DNA of 64,000 nucleotides, from assembly GCF_024813435.1 (NCBI RefSeq), contig NZ_JANAEZ010000003.1, forward strand, positions 124,001 to 188,000, in the 5' to 3' direction. A program made the position numbers and the translations under genes. Positions 42,693 to 52,000 of the stretch are shown here, piece after piece; position 1 is the stretch's first letter; every line of letters starts with the position of its first letter. The DNA comes from Cognataquiflexum gelatinilyticum. GTDB taxonomy: Bacteria > Bacteroidota > Bacteroidia > Cytophagales > Cyclobacteriaceae. The notes below the pieces were generated by a model, which was given only the letters and a program-made list of their open reading frames with translations, did not search any database and had not been told where the DNA came from.

Positions 42693-44096
42693 TTAGGCAA
42701 AAAGTGATTTTTCAACTCCACAAGCCTGAAGCATGAAGTTGTGAAGTTCGAAATTTTTGACATATCCGGCCAGAGTTTCTGAACCCGGCCCAAACATGGC
42801 TAATTCAGCAAAGTCCGCAGAATGGTTACTTCCTGCCCATTGTATAGAAGTATGGGGAGATTGCATAGAGGCTAAAGTCATAAATGGAAGATTTCGCGGG
42901 TTATACAATCCGTCTGCCCCCCTTTGGTAGCTTTTCAGGATTGTTTCAGCTTCTTCTGTTTTGAGGGTTATTTTTTGGTGGCTGACGATCAAATCTATCA
43001 CTTGGGCAGGACTTGTCTCGGGGGTGATTTGGTTCAAAATCCATTCATTTGAGGCCTTGGATTCATAAAGCTTCTCAAAATTCCTGTTTGCTTGATTGCT
43101 ATAGAATAGCCCCGGATTGCTGTTTCCATGGTCTGTGGTGATGATGACGAGTGTTTCTTTATCTTTAACCGCAAAATCCATGGCTACTGCGACAGCTTGA
43201 TCAAAATCAACCTGATCATAGAGTAGGGCAGAGGCATCATTGCCATGGGCAGCCCAGTCTACTTTACCACCTTCCACTTGCATGACAAACCCCTTTTGAT
43301 TTTTGCTCAGAACCTCAATGGCTTTCCTAGTCATTTCAGCCAGGGTAGGAATTTCGCTTTTAAGTTTGTCATTATTTTCTCTGTCAATGGCATATGGTAG
43401 GCCGTCATTGCTAAAAACTCCTAGGATTGGCTTACTTCCATCAGCCTTCATCATATCACTTTTGTTTCTTGCTACTTCAAAGCCGCTTTGCTTATAGGCT
43501 TCAAAAAGGTCCCTTTTGTCCTGCCTTCCTTCCGCAGAGAAAAATTCGGCCCCACCGCCCATCATCACATCAAACCTCAATTTGAGGTATTCTTCGGCTA
43601 TTTCAGGCATGGCATTTCTGCTGCTGTTGTTGACACAAAATGAGGCAGGAGTTGCATGGGTGATCTGCACAGTTGTGACACATCCGACTGATTTTCCTAA
43701 AGATTTGAATTTTTGTAAAATGGGGACGGGTCTTTCTCCGTTTGGTCCGATGTTCAATACGCCGTTTTTCACCCTCATTCCACCGCCCCAAGCTGATCCT
43801 GCTGCGGCCGAATCTGTGATGAATGAATTGGCGGAAGCGGTATCCATCAAAGCCCGTTTGACGGTGTTTTTTTCATAGAGATTTATCCAGTTGGAAGGGC
43901 GTCCTTCTTTATTTCTCAACAATAGGTCTGCCATATTGAGTGTACCTGCACTCATCCCATCACTGACGAGGAAGATGATGTTTTTCGCCTGTCCCAATCT
44001 GGAATTGGAGATAGAGGTAAAAGAGGAGAAGGAAGAAAGCGCACCTAATCCGATTGTAGTGAAAACCCCGTTTTTGAAGAAATCCCGTCTGTTCAT
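42693..44096 (-). CDS. Alkaline phosphatase (PhoA type), Tat-like signal
   Basis: 467 aa. The N-terminus NRRDFFKNGVFTTIGLGAL looks like a Tat signal. Metal and catalytic residues: LVSDGMSAGTLNMADL near 43, the Ser nucleophile in TDSAAAGSAWGGG near 94, QVEGGKVDWAAHGNDA near 272 and ITTDHGNSNPG near 316, with a late His in WAGSNHSADFAEL near 428. It removes phosphate from organic esters in the periplasm or at the surface. Transcribed alone, divergent from the DoxX gene. Confidence 0.92.
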   Translation of the reverse strand: MNRRDFFKNGVFTTIGLGALSSFSSFTSISNSRLGQAKNIIFLVSDGMSAGTLNMADLLLRNKEGRPSNWINLYEKNTVKRALMDTASANSFITDSAAAGSAWGGGMRVKNGVLNIGPNGERPVPILQKFKSLGKSVGCVTTVQITHATPASFCVNNSSRNAMPEIAEEYLKLRFDVMMGGGAEFFSAEGRQDKRDLFEAYKQSGFEVARNKSDMMKADGSKPILGVFSNDGLPYAIDRENNDKLKSEIPTLAEMTRKAIEVLSKNQKGFVMQVEGGKVDWAAHGNDASALLYDQVDFDQAVAVAMDFAVKDKETLVIITTDHGNSNPGLFYSNQANRNFEKLYESKASNEWILNQITPETSPAQVIDLIVSHQKITLKTEEAETILKSYQRGADGLYNPRNLPFMTLASMQSPHTSIQWAGSNHSADFAELAMFGPGSETLAGYVKNFELHNFMLQACGVEKSLFA

Positions 44097-44306
44097 GTCT
44101 TTAAATTTTGGATGGCTAATTCATTTTTTGTTTAAAATCACGTTGAAAATTACCTTTATTCTAGTTTTGAAATGGAAATTAAAAATTACCCTATCATTAA
44201 CATTCAAATTTCTAATCCAATGGTCAATTAATGGTTTTAATTTTGAAATTACCCTGTTAGATTTAGTTTGTTCGAATGGTCTTTATAATAAAGCTTAGCC
44301 AAATAA

Positions 44307-44693
44307 ATGGTAAAAATATTCTTTAAATATCTGCTGGGGATATTCTTCATCTTTGCGGGGAGAAATCATTTCGAAAATCCTGAATTCTATTTGCCTTTGA
44401 TTCCGGATTATTTGCCTTTCCCTGACTTGATTAACAGTGTTTCAGGAATTTTTGAAATGCTTCTGGGATTGGGAATCTTGTTTAAGAAATACTCCAAAAT
44501 GGCAGCTTGGGGAATCATTGTTTTGCTTTTACTATTTATACCTTCCCATATCTATTTTATTCAAATAGGGGCTTGTGTAGAAAATGGGCTTTGTGTACCA
44601 AAATGGGTGGCGTGGATAAGACTTTTGCTGATTCATCCGATATTGATTTTTTGGGCTTATATTTTCACCAAAAATAAATCATATGGCAAATAA
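44307..44693 (+). CDS. DoxX-like family membrane protein
   Basis: 128 aa with four hydrophobic helices. Starts VKIFFKYLLGIFFIFAGRNHF and contains the family stretch LINSVSGIFEMLLGLGILFKK. DoxX-like proteins are membrane proteins linked to redox or thiosulfate metabolism in a few species; function here is open. It overlaps the next gene by 11 bases. Confidence 0.83.
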   Translation: MVKIFFKYLLGIFFIFAGRNHFENPEFYLPLIPDYLPFPDLINSVSGIFEMLLGLGILFKKYSKMAAWGIIVLLLLFIPSHIYFIQIGACVENGLCVPKWVAWIRLLLIHPILIFWAYIFTKNKSYGK

Positions 44694-45042
44694 TGTTTTT
44701 GGAGAACCTCTTGCGATCTGTAGCAATGACCCTAAAACTGGATATTATCGAAATGGTTGTTGTGAAACAGGCCCCGATGACCTCGGTACCCATACTGTCT
44801 GTGCCTTAATGACGGAAGAATTTTTGATTTTCAGTTACAAAAGGGGAAACGATTTGATCACTCCCAGACCGGAGTATTCCTTTGGCGGACTAAAACCCGG
44901 AGATCAATGGTGTCTGTGTCTCAGCCGTTGGATTGAAGCCTACAAGGCAGGTGTAGCCCCGTTTGTGATTTTGGAAGCGACTCACGAAAAAACCCTTGAT
45001 TTCATTTCATTGCCTGAATTGGTAAAGTATGCCAAAGTTTAA
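44683..45042 (+). CDS. DUF2237 protein
   Basis: 119 aa, essentially all DUF2237: NVFGEPLAICSNDPKTGYYR, GCCETGPDDLGTHTVCA, then EFLIFSYKRGNDLITPRPEY, FGGLKPGDQWCLCLSRW and ILEATHEKTL. Several conserved Cys and His. Cytosolic; no known function. Coupled to the DoxX gene by an 11-base overlap. Its stop overlaps the convergent lipoprotein gene by four bases. Confidence 0.9.
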   Translation: MANNVFGEPLAICSNDPKTGYYRNGCCETGPDDLGTHTVCALMTEEFLIFSYKRGNDLITPRPEYSFGGLKPGDQWCLCLSRWIEAYKAGVAPFVILEATHEKTLDFISLPELVKYAKV

Positions 45043-45602
45043 TCAGGTTTGATAAAAGGGGAAATGGATTGTTTTTTGATTTGAGAACCATCAACAAAGA
45101 AAATTACCATTTCGGTTTTTAGCTGGCTGGTTGTGGAAGGCTTATCCCTGAGATTTAAAGTCATATATTGCTTCATTCTCGAAAATTCCCTCAATCTATT
45201 GATCCTGCTGCCATCGGGAAGTAAAAAGAGGTAAGAAACATCAGAGCCGATCTGAATACCATCATAATTTCCGGTGAGAATGATGGCTATGTTTGAAATG
45301 TCTTGAACATCATATTCTGGTTCGCAGACAGGGTTTCTCGGTGTTTCGGTTAGTCCATTGTTCCTTTGGATTTTTTCAAACCCAAATTCAATATGGAATT
45401 TAAAATCCTTAAAATCCACTGTATCTGTTTTTGTTGAATATTCCTTGTTAAGGTATGGACTGAAGAAAATCTGATTGATGCTATCGAGCTCAGCCAAATC
45501 AGGATAAGGGCATTCACTGTCAAACTGGTTATCATTTATACACGAAAAAATACCTCCCAAGAAGATGAACGACAATGTCACAATGATTAGTCGGGTTTTC
45601 AT
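45039..45602 (-). CDS. Hypothetical lipoprotein
   Basis: 187 aa from ATG 45602 (an in-frame TTG at 45617 is discounted). Lipobox in GGIFSC. The mature part contains ECPYPDLAELDSINQIFFSP, VDFKDFKFHIEFGFEKIQ, CEPEYDVQDISNIAIILTGN and LLPDGSRINRLREF. Two Cys in NPVCEPEYDV and SECPYP may form a disulfide. No family recognised with certainty. Confidence 0.72.
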   Translation of the reverse strand: MKTRLIIVTLSFIFLGGIFSCINDNQFDSECPYPDLAELDSINQIFFSPYLNKEYSTKTDTVDFKDFKFHIEFGFEKIQRNNGLTETPRNPVCEPEYDVQDISNIAIILTGNYDGIQIGSDVSYLFLLPDGSRINRLREFSRMKQYMTLNLRDKPSTTSQLKTEMVIFFVDGSQIKKQSISPFIKPD

Positions 45603-46018
45603 ATTGATATTTGTCAATCTTAAACCAAAACAAAAGATCCGAATATGATAAGATTATGTCTCTAATTTAATCAATGAAGCGCATTTTTGTTTCCGATTAA
45701 ACTAAAAATCAGAAATAGATTTGATGAGATAAAGGATTCAAAACCGTCTTGGGACAGGGATGGATTTTTGATTTTAATGAATACAGAAAAAGATTTATGG
45801 GTATAAGATTTTTTGGAAGTATTGAATTCGGGAAATACGTTGGTAGATATGGCAGCCAAACCAAATGGAAATACTTTACATTAATTTTTTATAACACCGG
45901 CAAAGGAATTCATTATAAAAGCGAAATTATAAGGGTGTTTTAAAGCGAAAGCGTAACTTTATATCTGTCAGGAAATAAGATGGATTCAAGTTTGATATCT
46001 CACTTAAACAAAAATGAC
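45603..46018. other. Intergenic region with possible decayed coding sequence
   Basis: In one plus-strand frame the stretch about 45715-45795 reads RFDEIKDSKPSWDRDGFLIL and then NTEKDLWV before a stop; after it DFLEVLNSGNTLVDMAAKPN continues in the same frame up to another stop. This looks protein-like but carries stops and no start, so it may be the remnant of a lost gene or chance. No other feature seen. Confidence 0.3.
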
Positions 46019-46528
46019 ATGGATAAATTTTTAACCTTACTGATGTTTTTTCTTATTGGGATTTTGCCACAAAATGCTTTTGGACAAGAGGAAAAAGAAG
46101 GAAGTAATCATGGCGTTTTTTTGGAATTGTTGGGTAACGGTATTTTCTATTCGGTAAATTATGATACCCGGTTTTCGAAAAAAGTGGATGGTTTGGGTGG
46201 GAAAGTCGGTTTTGGATATATTAGCATAGATGGAGGCCATTATTCCTCCTTTCCCTTTTTAGTCAATTACCTTTTGGGAAAAAATGGTCACTATTTTGAA
46301 ATGGGAGCGGGGGCAAATTTTTTGGTAACGGATTTTGACAATGGGGCTGGTCTTTTTGACAACCCTGAAATCGCCAAATGGGAGGGTTGGTCAGGGGCCA
46401 TAAGTTTGGGTTATAGATATCATCCTGTTGGTGGTGGTTTTTTATTTAGGGCAGGATTCACGCCCATGATCAAAAAAGGGGAGTTTAATCCATTTTGGCC
46501 ACAGGTCTCTTTTGGTTATGCTTTTTGA
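46019..46528 (+). CDS. Small outer-membrane beta-barrel protein
   Basis: 169 aa from ATG 46019, where the signal peptide (MDKFLTLLMFFLIGILPQNAFG) begins; an in-frame ATG at 45980 would precede it. Alternating aromatic strands (VFLELLGNGIFYSVNYDTRF, GGKVGFGYISIDGGH, GAISLGYRYHPVGGGFLFRAG) end with Phe in VSFGYAF, as in outer-membrane barrels. Function unknown; likely of the small OmpW/PagP-like size class but without a recognised family. Confidence 0.75.
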   Translation: MDKFLTLLMFFLIGILPQNAFGQEEKEGSNHGVFLELLGNGIFYSVNYDTRFSKKVDGLGGKVGFGYISIDGGHYSSFPFLVNYLLGKNGHYFEMGAGANFLVTDFDNGAGLFDNPEIAKWEGWSGAISLGYRYHPVGGGFLFRAGFTPMIKKGEFNPFWPQVSFGYAF

Positions 46529-46555
46529 ATTTCATTTCAAAAAATTAAGGACATT

Positions 46556-47797
46556 TTAATTTCGAATCTGTCCATCACCTTTGATGACCCATTTGTAGCT
46601 TGTCAGTTCATTAAGGGCCATGGGACCCCGCGCATGGAGTTTTTGGGTACTGATACCGATTTCCGCCCCGAGTCCAAACTGGTTTCCATCTGTAAATGCT
46701 GTGGATGCATTGGCATAAACTGCAGCAGCATCAACGGATTTTAGAAAGTAAGCTATGTTTTTTTGATCCTCCGAAATGATGGCTTCGCTATGTTTGGAGG
46801 AATATTGGGAGATATGTTCCAAAGCACCTTCTAGTGTCGAAACAGTTTTGATTGACATTTGAAGAGATAAAAACTCTGTGCCAAAATGTGTGGTATTGGC
46901 CTTCACGATCAGTGGATGTGGCTTCAAAAAATGGAAAGATGTCTCATCGGCATATATTTTGACTCCATGTTGCAATAGATTTTCGATCAATTCCTGTAAA
47001 TCAGGCAATCTTTTTTCATGGATTATCAGACAATCAAGACTGTTGCAGACACTTGGCCGTCTGGTTTTAGCATTGAAAATGATGGCTTTTCCTTTTTCAA
47101 GGTCTGCAGATTCATCAAAAAAAGTATGGACTATCCCGGCTCCGGTCTCTATAACAGGTACCTTGGAATTTTGTCTTACAAAATCAATCAGCCCCTGACT
47201 ACCTCTCGGGATGATGACATCGACATAGCCCACCGCTTCCAACAAAGCTTTGGTAGCTAAGCGGTCAGGTGGCAGAAGTTGGAAAGCATCTTCAGGCAAT
47301 CCGTTTTCTTTTAGCGCGCGATGAATCAGAGAAATGATTGCCCTGTTTGAATGGTCAGCATCCGATCCACCTTTTAGGATTAAGCCATTTCCTGACTTGA
47401 GGGCAAGTGCAAACACATCGAAAGTTACATTGGGCCTGGCTTCATAAATCACACCCAATATGCCAAGTGGAACCGTGATTTTTTTGATAAACAATCCATT
47501 CGATAAATGTTTTTCATCCAAGACTTTGTCTAGTGGAGAAGGGAGGTTTTGGACTTGGCTCAATTCCCCACAAATTGATTTTATTCTTTCTTCAGTGAGT
47601 TTTAACCTGTCGTACTTTGGCTCGCTGATGTCCATCAGCGATAAGTCCTTGTTATTTTCTGACAAAATGAAAGGAACTTCAGTCAAAGTGATTTTGACCA
47701 GAGAGGCCAATGTTTTTTTGATTAAAGCATCATCTGCAGCCATTAATTTTCGGGTTGCCGATTTTACTTTTTTAAAAGTTTCTATGTATTCAGCCAT
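46556..47797 (-). CDS. proA: Glutamate-5-semialdehyde dehydrogenase
   Basis: 413 aa. Catalytic Cys in TRRPSVCNSLDCLIIH near 256, cofactor and substrate stretches LGILGVIYEARPNVTFDVFA and LILKGGSDADHSNRA, and FGLGAEIGISTQKLHARGPM near 382. It makes glutamate semialdehyde from glutamyl-5-phosphate in proline synthesis. It overlaps the upstream proB by 8 bases. Confidence 0.95.
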   Translation of the reverse strand: MAEYIETFKKVKSATRKLMAADDALIKKTLASLVKITLTEVPFILSENNKDLSLMDISEPKYDRLKLTEERIKSICGELSQVQNLPSPLDKVLDEKHLSNGLFIKKITVPLGILGVIYEARPNVTFDVFALALKSGNGLILKGGSDADHSNRAIISLIHRALKENGLPEDAFQLLPPDRLATKALLEAVGYVDVIIPRGSQGLIDFVRQNSKVPVIETGAGIVHTFFDESADLEKGKAIIFNAKTRRPSVCNSLDCLIIHEKRLPDLQELIENLLQHGVKIYADETSFHFLKPHPLIVKANTTHFGTEFLSLQMSIKTVSTLEGALEHISQYSSKHSEAIISEDQKNIAYFLKSVDAAAVYANASTAFTDGNQFGLGAEIGISTQKLHARGPMALNELTSYKWVIKGDGQIRN

Positions 47798-48875
47798 TTT
47801 GAAATAGGTAGAGATAATCGTAATGGATGAAAGGTTTTTGGTTTTTCAATCCGATTTTTTCTTTCACAAGTGAAGCCGGATATTCGGCTTTGCCCAGACC
47901 GATTTTCAGACCATTTTCATCGGTAATCCGGATAATATCCCCTTTTGAAAAATCTCCTTTGACCGAAACGATTCCTACGGGAAGCAGACTGCTGATTTTG
48001 TTGGAAGAAAGTGCTGTTTTTGCACCGTCATTGATGAACACTTCTCCTTTAAAATATTGGTCCCCGTGTGCTAACCATTTTTTGGGACTTTGTTTCCTTT
48101 GGTTGGGCTCGAAATATGTGGAAGGAGCTTTTTGACTAAATACATCAAGGAGGATATCTTCTTTTTTTCCATTGGCTATCCAAACCTGAATCCCCAATTC
48201 TGCGGCTTTTTTTGCCATGTTTGTTTTGGTCAACATGCCTCCCCGACCAAAGGATGACTTTAGCGGGCTGATTATTCCTCCAAGGTCAGGCATTTTGTGG
48301 CCTATCGAGTTGATAAGTTTCGAGTCCGGATCGGTGGGGTTGCCATCAAATATTCCATCTACATTGGTCAAAAGAATCAAACTGTCGGCATTGACCATTG
48401 CTGCCGTCAAAGAAGCCAATTCATCGTTGTCAGTGAACATCAGTTCAGTGATAGCCACAGTGTCATTTTCATTGATCACAGGCACTATTCCCTGAGCAAT
48501 AAGTCCAAGGAGGCAATTTCTCATGTTGAGGTAATGCTTCCTGTCCCTGAAGTCCTCTTTGGTAACGAGGATTTGTGAAATGTTGATTTCGTGATTTTTA
48601 AATAGTCTCTTATAGGTATTGATCAATTCGATCTGTCCACTTGATGCCCAAATCTGTTTTTTCAAAATGGGATCTGTTTTTTCAGGAAGCTTAATTTCCC
48701 CTCTTCCAAATGCAACTGCGCCGGAGGAAACCAATAATATTTTTATACCTACTGATTTTAGGGAAGCAATCTGGTTTACCAAAGAATCCATCCTTTCGAC
48801 GTCAGGCTGCCCGCCCTCTTTTGTTAGGACGTTTGAACCTATTTTGATAACCAATATTTTGGGTTTTTGTAACAT
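47790..48875 (-). CDS. proB: Glutamate 5-kinase
   Basis: 361 aa. N-terminal amino-acid kinase domain (about 5-250) with VIKIGSNVLTKEGG, SSGAVAFGRGEI, VINENDTVAI and GRGGMLTKTNMAKKA; C-terminal PUA domain (about 270-355) with KTALSSNKISSLLPVGIVSV. It phosphorylates glutamate and is feedback-inhibited by proline in known cases. First gene of proBA with a well-formed promoter at 48903-48934. Confidence 0.95.
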   Translation of the reverse strand: MLQKPKILVIKIGSNVLTKEGGQPDVERMDSLVNQIASLKSVGIKILLVSSGAVAFGRGEIKLPEKTDPILKKQIWASSGQIELINTYKRLFKNHEINISQILVTKEDFRDRKHYLNMRNCLLGLIAQGIVPVINENDTVAITELMFTDNDELASLTAAMVNADSLILLTNVDGIFDGNPTDPDSKLINSIGHKMPDLGGIISPLKSSFGRGGMLTKTNMAKKAAELGIQVWIANGKKEDILLDVFSQKAPSTYFEPNQRKQSPKKWLAHGDQYFKGEVFINDGAKTALSSNKISSLLPVGIVSVKGDFSKGDIIRITDENGLKIGLGKAEYPASLVKEKIGLKNQKPFIHYDYLYLFQNG

Positions 48876-48902
48876 TCCCTATGTGTTGTTGCAGTTATGT
48901 TA

Positions 48903-48934
48903 CAATATTAGCCTTTATGTTGACTTTTTTCAAA
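48903..48934 (-). promoter_or_regulatory. Promoter of proBA
   Basis: Minus-strand TTTG (48931-48934), a 20-base spacer and TAATATTG (48903-48910), one mismatch to TAnnTTTG; transcription would start about 22 bases before the ATG. Confidence 0.6.
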
Positions 48935-48962
48935 AGAAAGGAACTGAATAAAAGAAAACAAA

Positions 48963-48995
48963 AAAATCCTGCTAAATCTAGCAGGACTTTGATTT
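48963..48995 (-). terminator. Rho-independent terminator of the large T9SS gene
   Basis: TCCTGCTA and TAGCAGGA arms around AATC with an A-run on the left, giving a U-run for the minus-strand transcript. Confidence 0.88.
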
Positions 48996-49013
48996 GTATG
49001 ATTTTAATTCAAA

Positions 49014-52000
49014 TCAATGGATTACGACTTTTTTGGTTTCCCAATAATGATTGTTTTTGATCTTGATGAGGTAAAGCCCTTTTGGACAATTGCTGAGGTC
49101 CATTTCCACAAGCCTGCCTGTAACACCCTTTATGCTTCTAACTATCTGACCTTGATAATCTAAGACTGTAATCTCAGCATCCTCCATATTGGTGTTATTT
49201 GAAAGGATTTTCACCAAACCTGTTGAAGGATTAGGATATACTTTATAGTCTATTTTTTCATTTTTAGAATTGATAGTAACTCCCACAACTTTAAAAGTCT
49301 CACTTGTTCCGTCAAAGTCTGTTTGGGTAAGCCGGTAATATTGCCTTCCAAAAACAGGACTTTCATCTATAAAGTCATAATGAAGGACAATATCAGAATC
49401 TCCTGCTCCAGGAATAAGGCCTATAGGAGACCATGTCGAAGCGTCAAAAGATTTTTCCAAAGTAAAGAAAGCATTATTTTTCTCTTGGGCGGTGGACCAT
49501 GAAACTTTGATTTTATCATCTTCAATGATTTCTGCGGTAAAGGATAGCAGCTCTACAGGTAGGATTCTGAACGATTGGGACAAAGTGAATATTCCTGAAG
49601 AAAAACCGGGAACTGCTGTTTGGTTTCGGACAGATCCGGAATTGGCATCGCCCGATAATGCTGTTTGACCCAAATCTATCCATTGGCTTCCGTCCCATTG
49701 GGTCACCATAAATTCATTAAAATCGTCAATCGGACATGTTCTGTCTGAGGACCAGGTCATCGTCAGGGTAGGGATGGCACTTGAGTTGGTATTCTCAAAT
49801 TCCCAATATTCGCACTCGTTTACAATTCCGATTGATGGTTCTTTACTTTCTCTATCGTAAGGGATTAGGTCTGGATTGACATGGAAATATCTTCCTGTGA
49901 AGTGCTGCGTCGCAGCTCCGCCTAATGCAGATGAAGTGAGAGGGGCATAAAATCCATCATTACCAAAAGGATAAGTAAACGCTGTATTTCCGATTTTTCT
50001 GATTCTGCCATTGACATGGGAAGCATTGGAAGGAGATCCCAAAACCAATAGTCCGGAATTTAAGGTAAGTAAGTTTTCATCGTTATTGATTATTCCGTTG
50101 TCGAGAGTTAGTGTGACTGAAATTGTCAAGGGAATATTCAATTCCAAAGTACCTGAAGTATTCATGGTAAGTCTTCTGACTAGCGGAATATTGGCAGGAT
50201 CTGCAAATAGTTCTTGGGTAGTATTTCCATTTATTTCAACTGTACCTGTGCCAATTCCAAAAGTCAATACTGAGTTAGATCCCACTGTAGAAATATCACC
50301 TCCAAAAGTGCTCACATTATTGTAGGCCGGTTCGATAGCTCCTGTTGAATTTTTGATGAAAGTCACATCCCCGACGAAATTGTCACCACTTCCTGAATTT
50401 GCGGTACGTACCCTTCCTGTTCCATTGTTGACCAATGTGAAATCACCAAAAGTATTTCCACCTATCCAATCATTGTTTGTGGCCCCTGTTCTTGTCATGA
50501 CGGTTGAGGTTCCAGGATTGGTGCTAAAGCTGTTTCCGCCTGCAACTGTAAATGCTATACCGGCGCCTGAATTAAAAGTATTGTTGTCAGGAAATGAATT
50601 GGCACTGGAAATAGTGATTCCACCTGTAGTGGTTGTGAAAATATTATCTCCCCCAATATTATTATTGGTGGCTATTAAGATAGTAGTACCTGCGTGGAAT
50701 TCATTACTACCTGAAAAGGTATTGCTATTGGAAATGGCAATAGAAGTAGCAGCATTGAAAATGTCATTTCCTGGGAAGGAACTATTATTCAGAATTGAAA
50801 TCAAACCTGCAGAATTGAAAGTATCATTACCTGCAAACAAACTCCCGTTTTGTAAAGTAATGGAGCCTGAAAGTGTGGTGATACCTATGTCACCCCTCAA
50901 AGTACTTCCTGATGCAGAAAATGTGTTCATGGAAAAATTCCCATTTGGATCTGAAGAGATCTGCGAAAAATTGTTCAAAGTCAAGGTATTTCCTGCCGAA
51001 TAATCTGTCGTCAACAAGCCCCCGGATATCAAGGTGGTTGTTCCTCCATTGATACCAAAATTCATAGTTCCCCCGGCATTCAGGTTGTTGATTGTAATGT
51101 CATCACCAAATAAATTAATACCCGCCCTGGCAATTTCGAATGTATTGGTGCCATTGTTAATGAATGTACTTGTACTCGCAAATGTATCTCCTTGGGTATT
51201 AGCCAATCTGACAAGCTTGTTTCCATTGTTGATAATAGTAGCCGGACCAAAAATATTACCGCCCTGCATGGTTAGATTTTGAGCGGAATTATCTGTCAAT
51301 ACCAATGTACCAAAAGTGTTTCCTGGACCCCATACCACCGCGGCTGGGCCTCCGTTTCTGGTCAAAATTGTCGTGTTTCCGGGATTACTAAATAAGTTGC
51401 CACCTGTCACCATATTCATTTGCCCGGCAGATATAAATGAGTTGTTTCCGGCAAAAGAACTTCCTCCCAAAAATGAGATAGTCGTTGCATTTACATTGAA
51501 ATCACCCTGGAAATTACTGCTTTCTGACTCAAAAGTTACTGGATTAAAAGTGCTGTTAGCAACCGGATTGGTTTGGGTAAACCTTCTGATATTCAATACC
51601 CCTGAATTAAAGTTGGTAGTGGTCAAGGCCCCACTGCTGAGTGTGGAAGTACCGTTTTGAGTTGTTGTTCCTCCAAATCTCATTGTCCCGCCGGCATTGT
51701 TGTCTATTGTAATTTGGCCGGCAAATGATGAATTCCCATTGTAAGCTATATCGAAGATATCTGGGCTGTTGTTGATAAAGGTACTTGTACCGAGGAATGT
51801 ATCTCCATTTGTATTGGCAAGCCTTAAATACCCACCCGGAGAATTATTTGTGATGTGGACATTTCCAAAAGTATTTCCCCCAAACCAAGCATCATCGGTA
51901 TTTGAAGCAGCTCCTTTTATGAAAGTAGAATTGTTTCCTGGAACTGTGCTAAAAAAATTGGAACCACCCATGACTATTCGGGCATTGGAATTAAAAGTAT

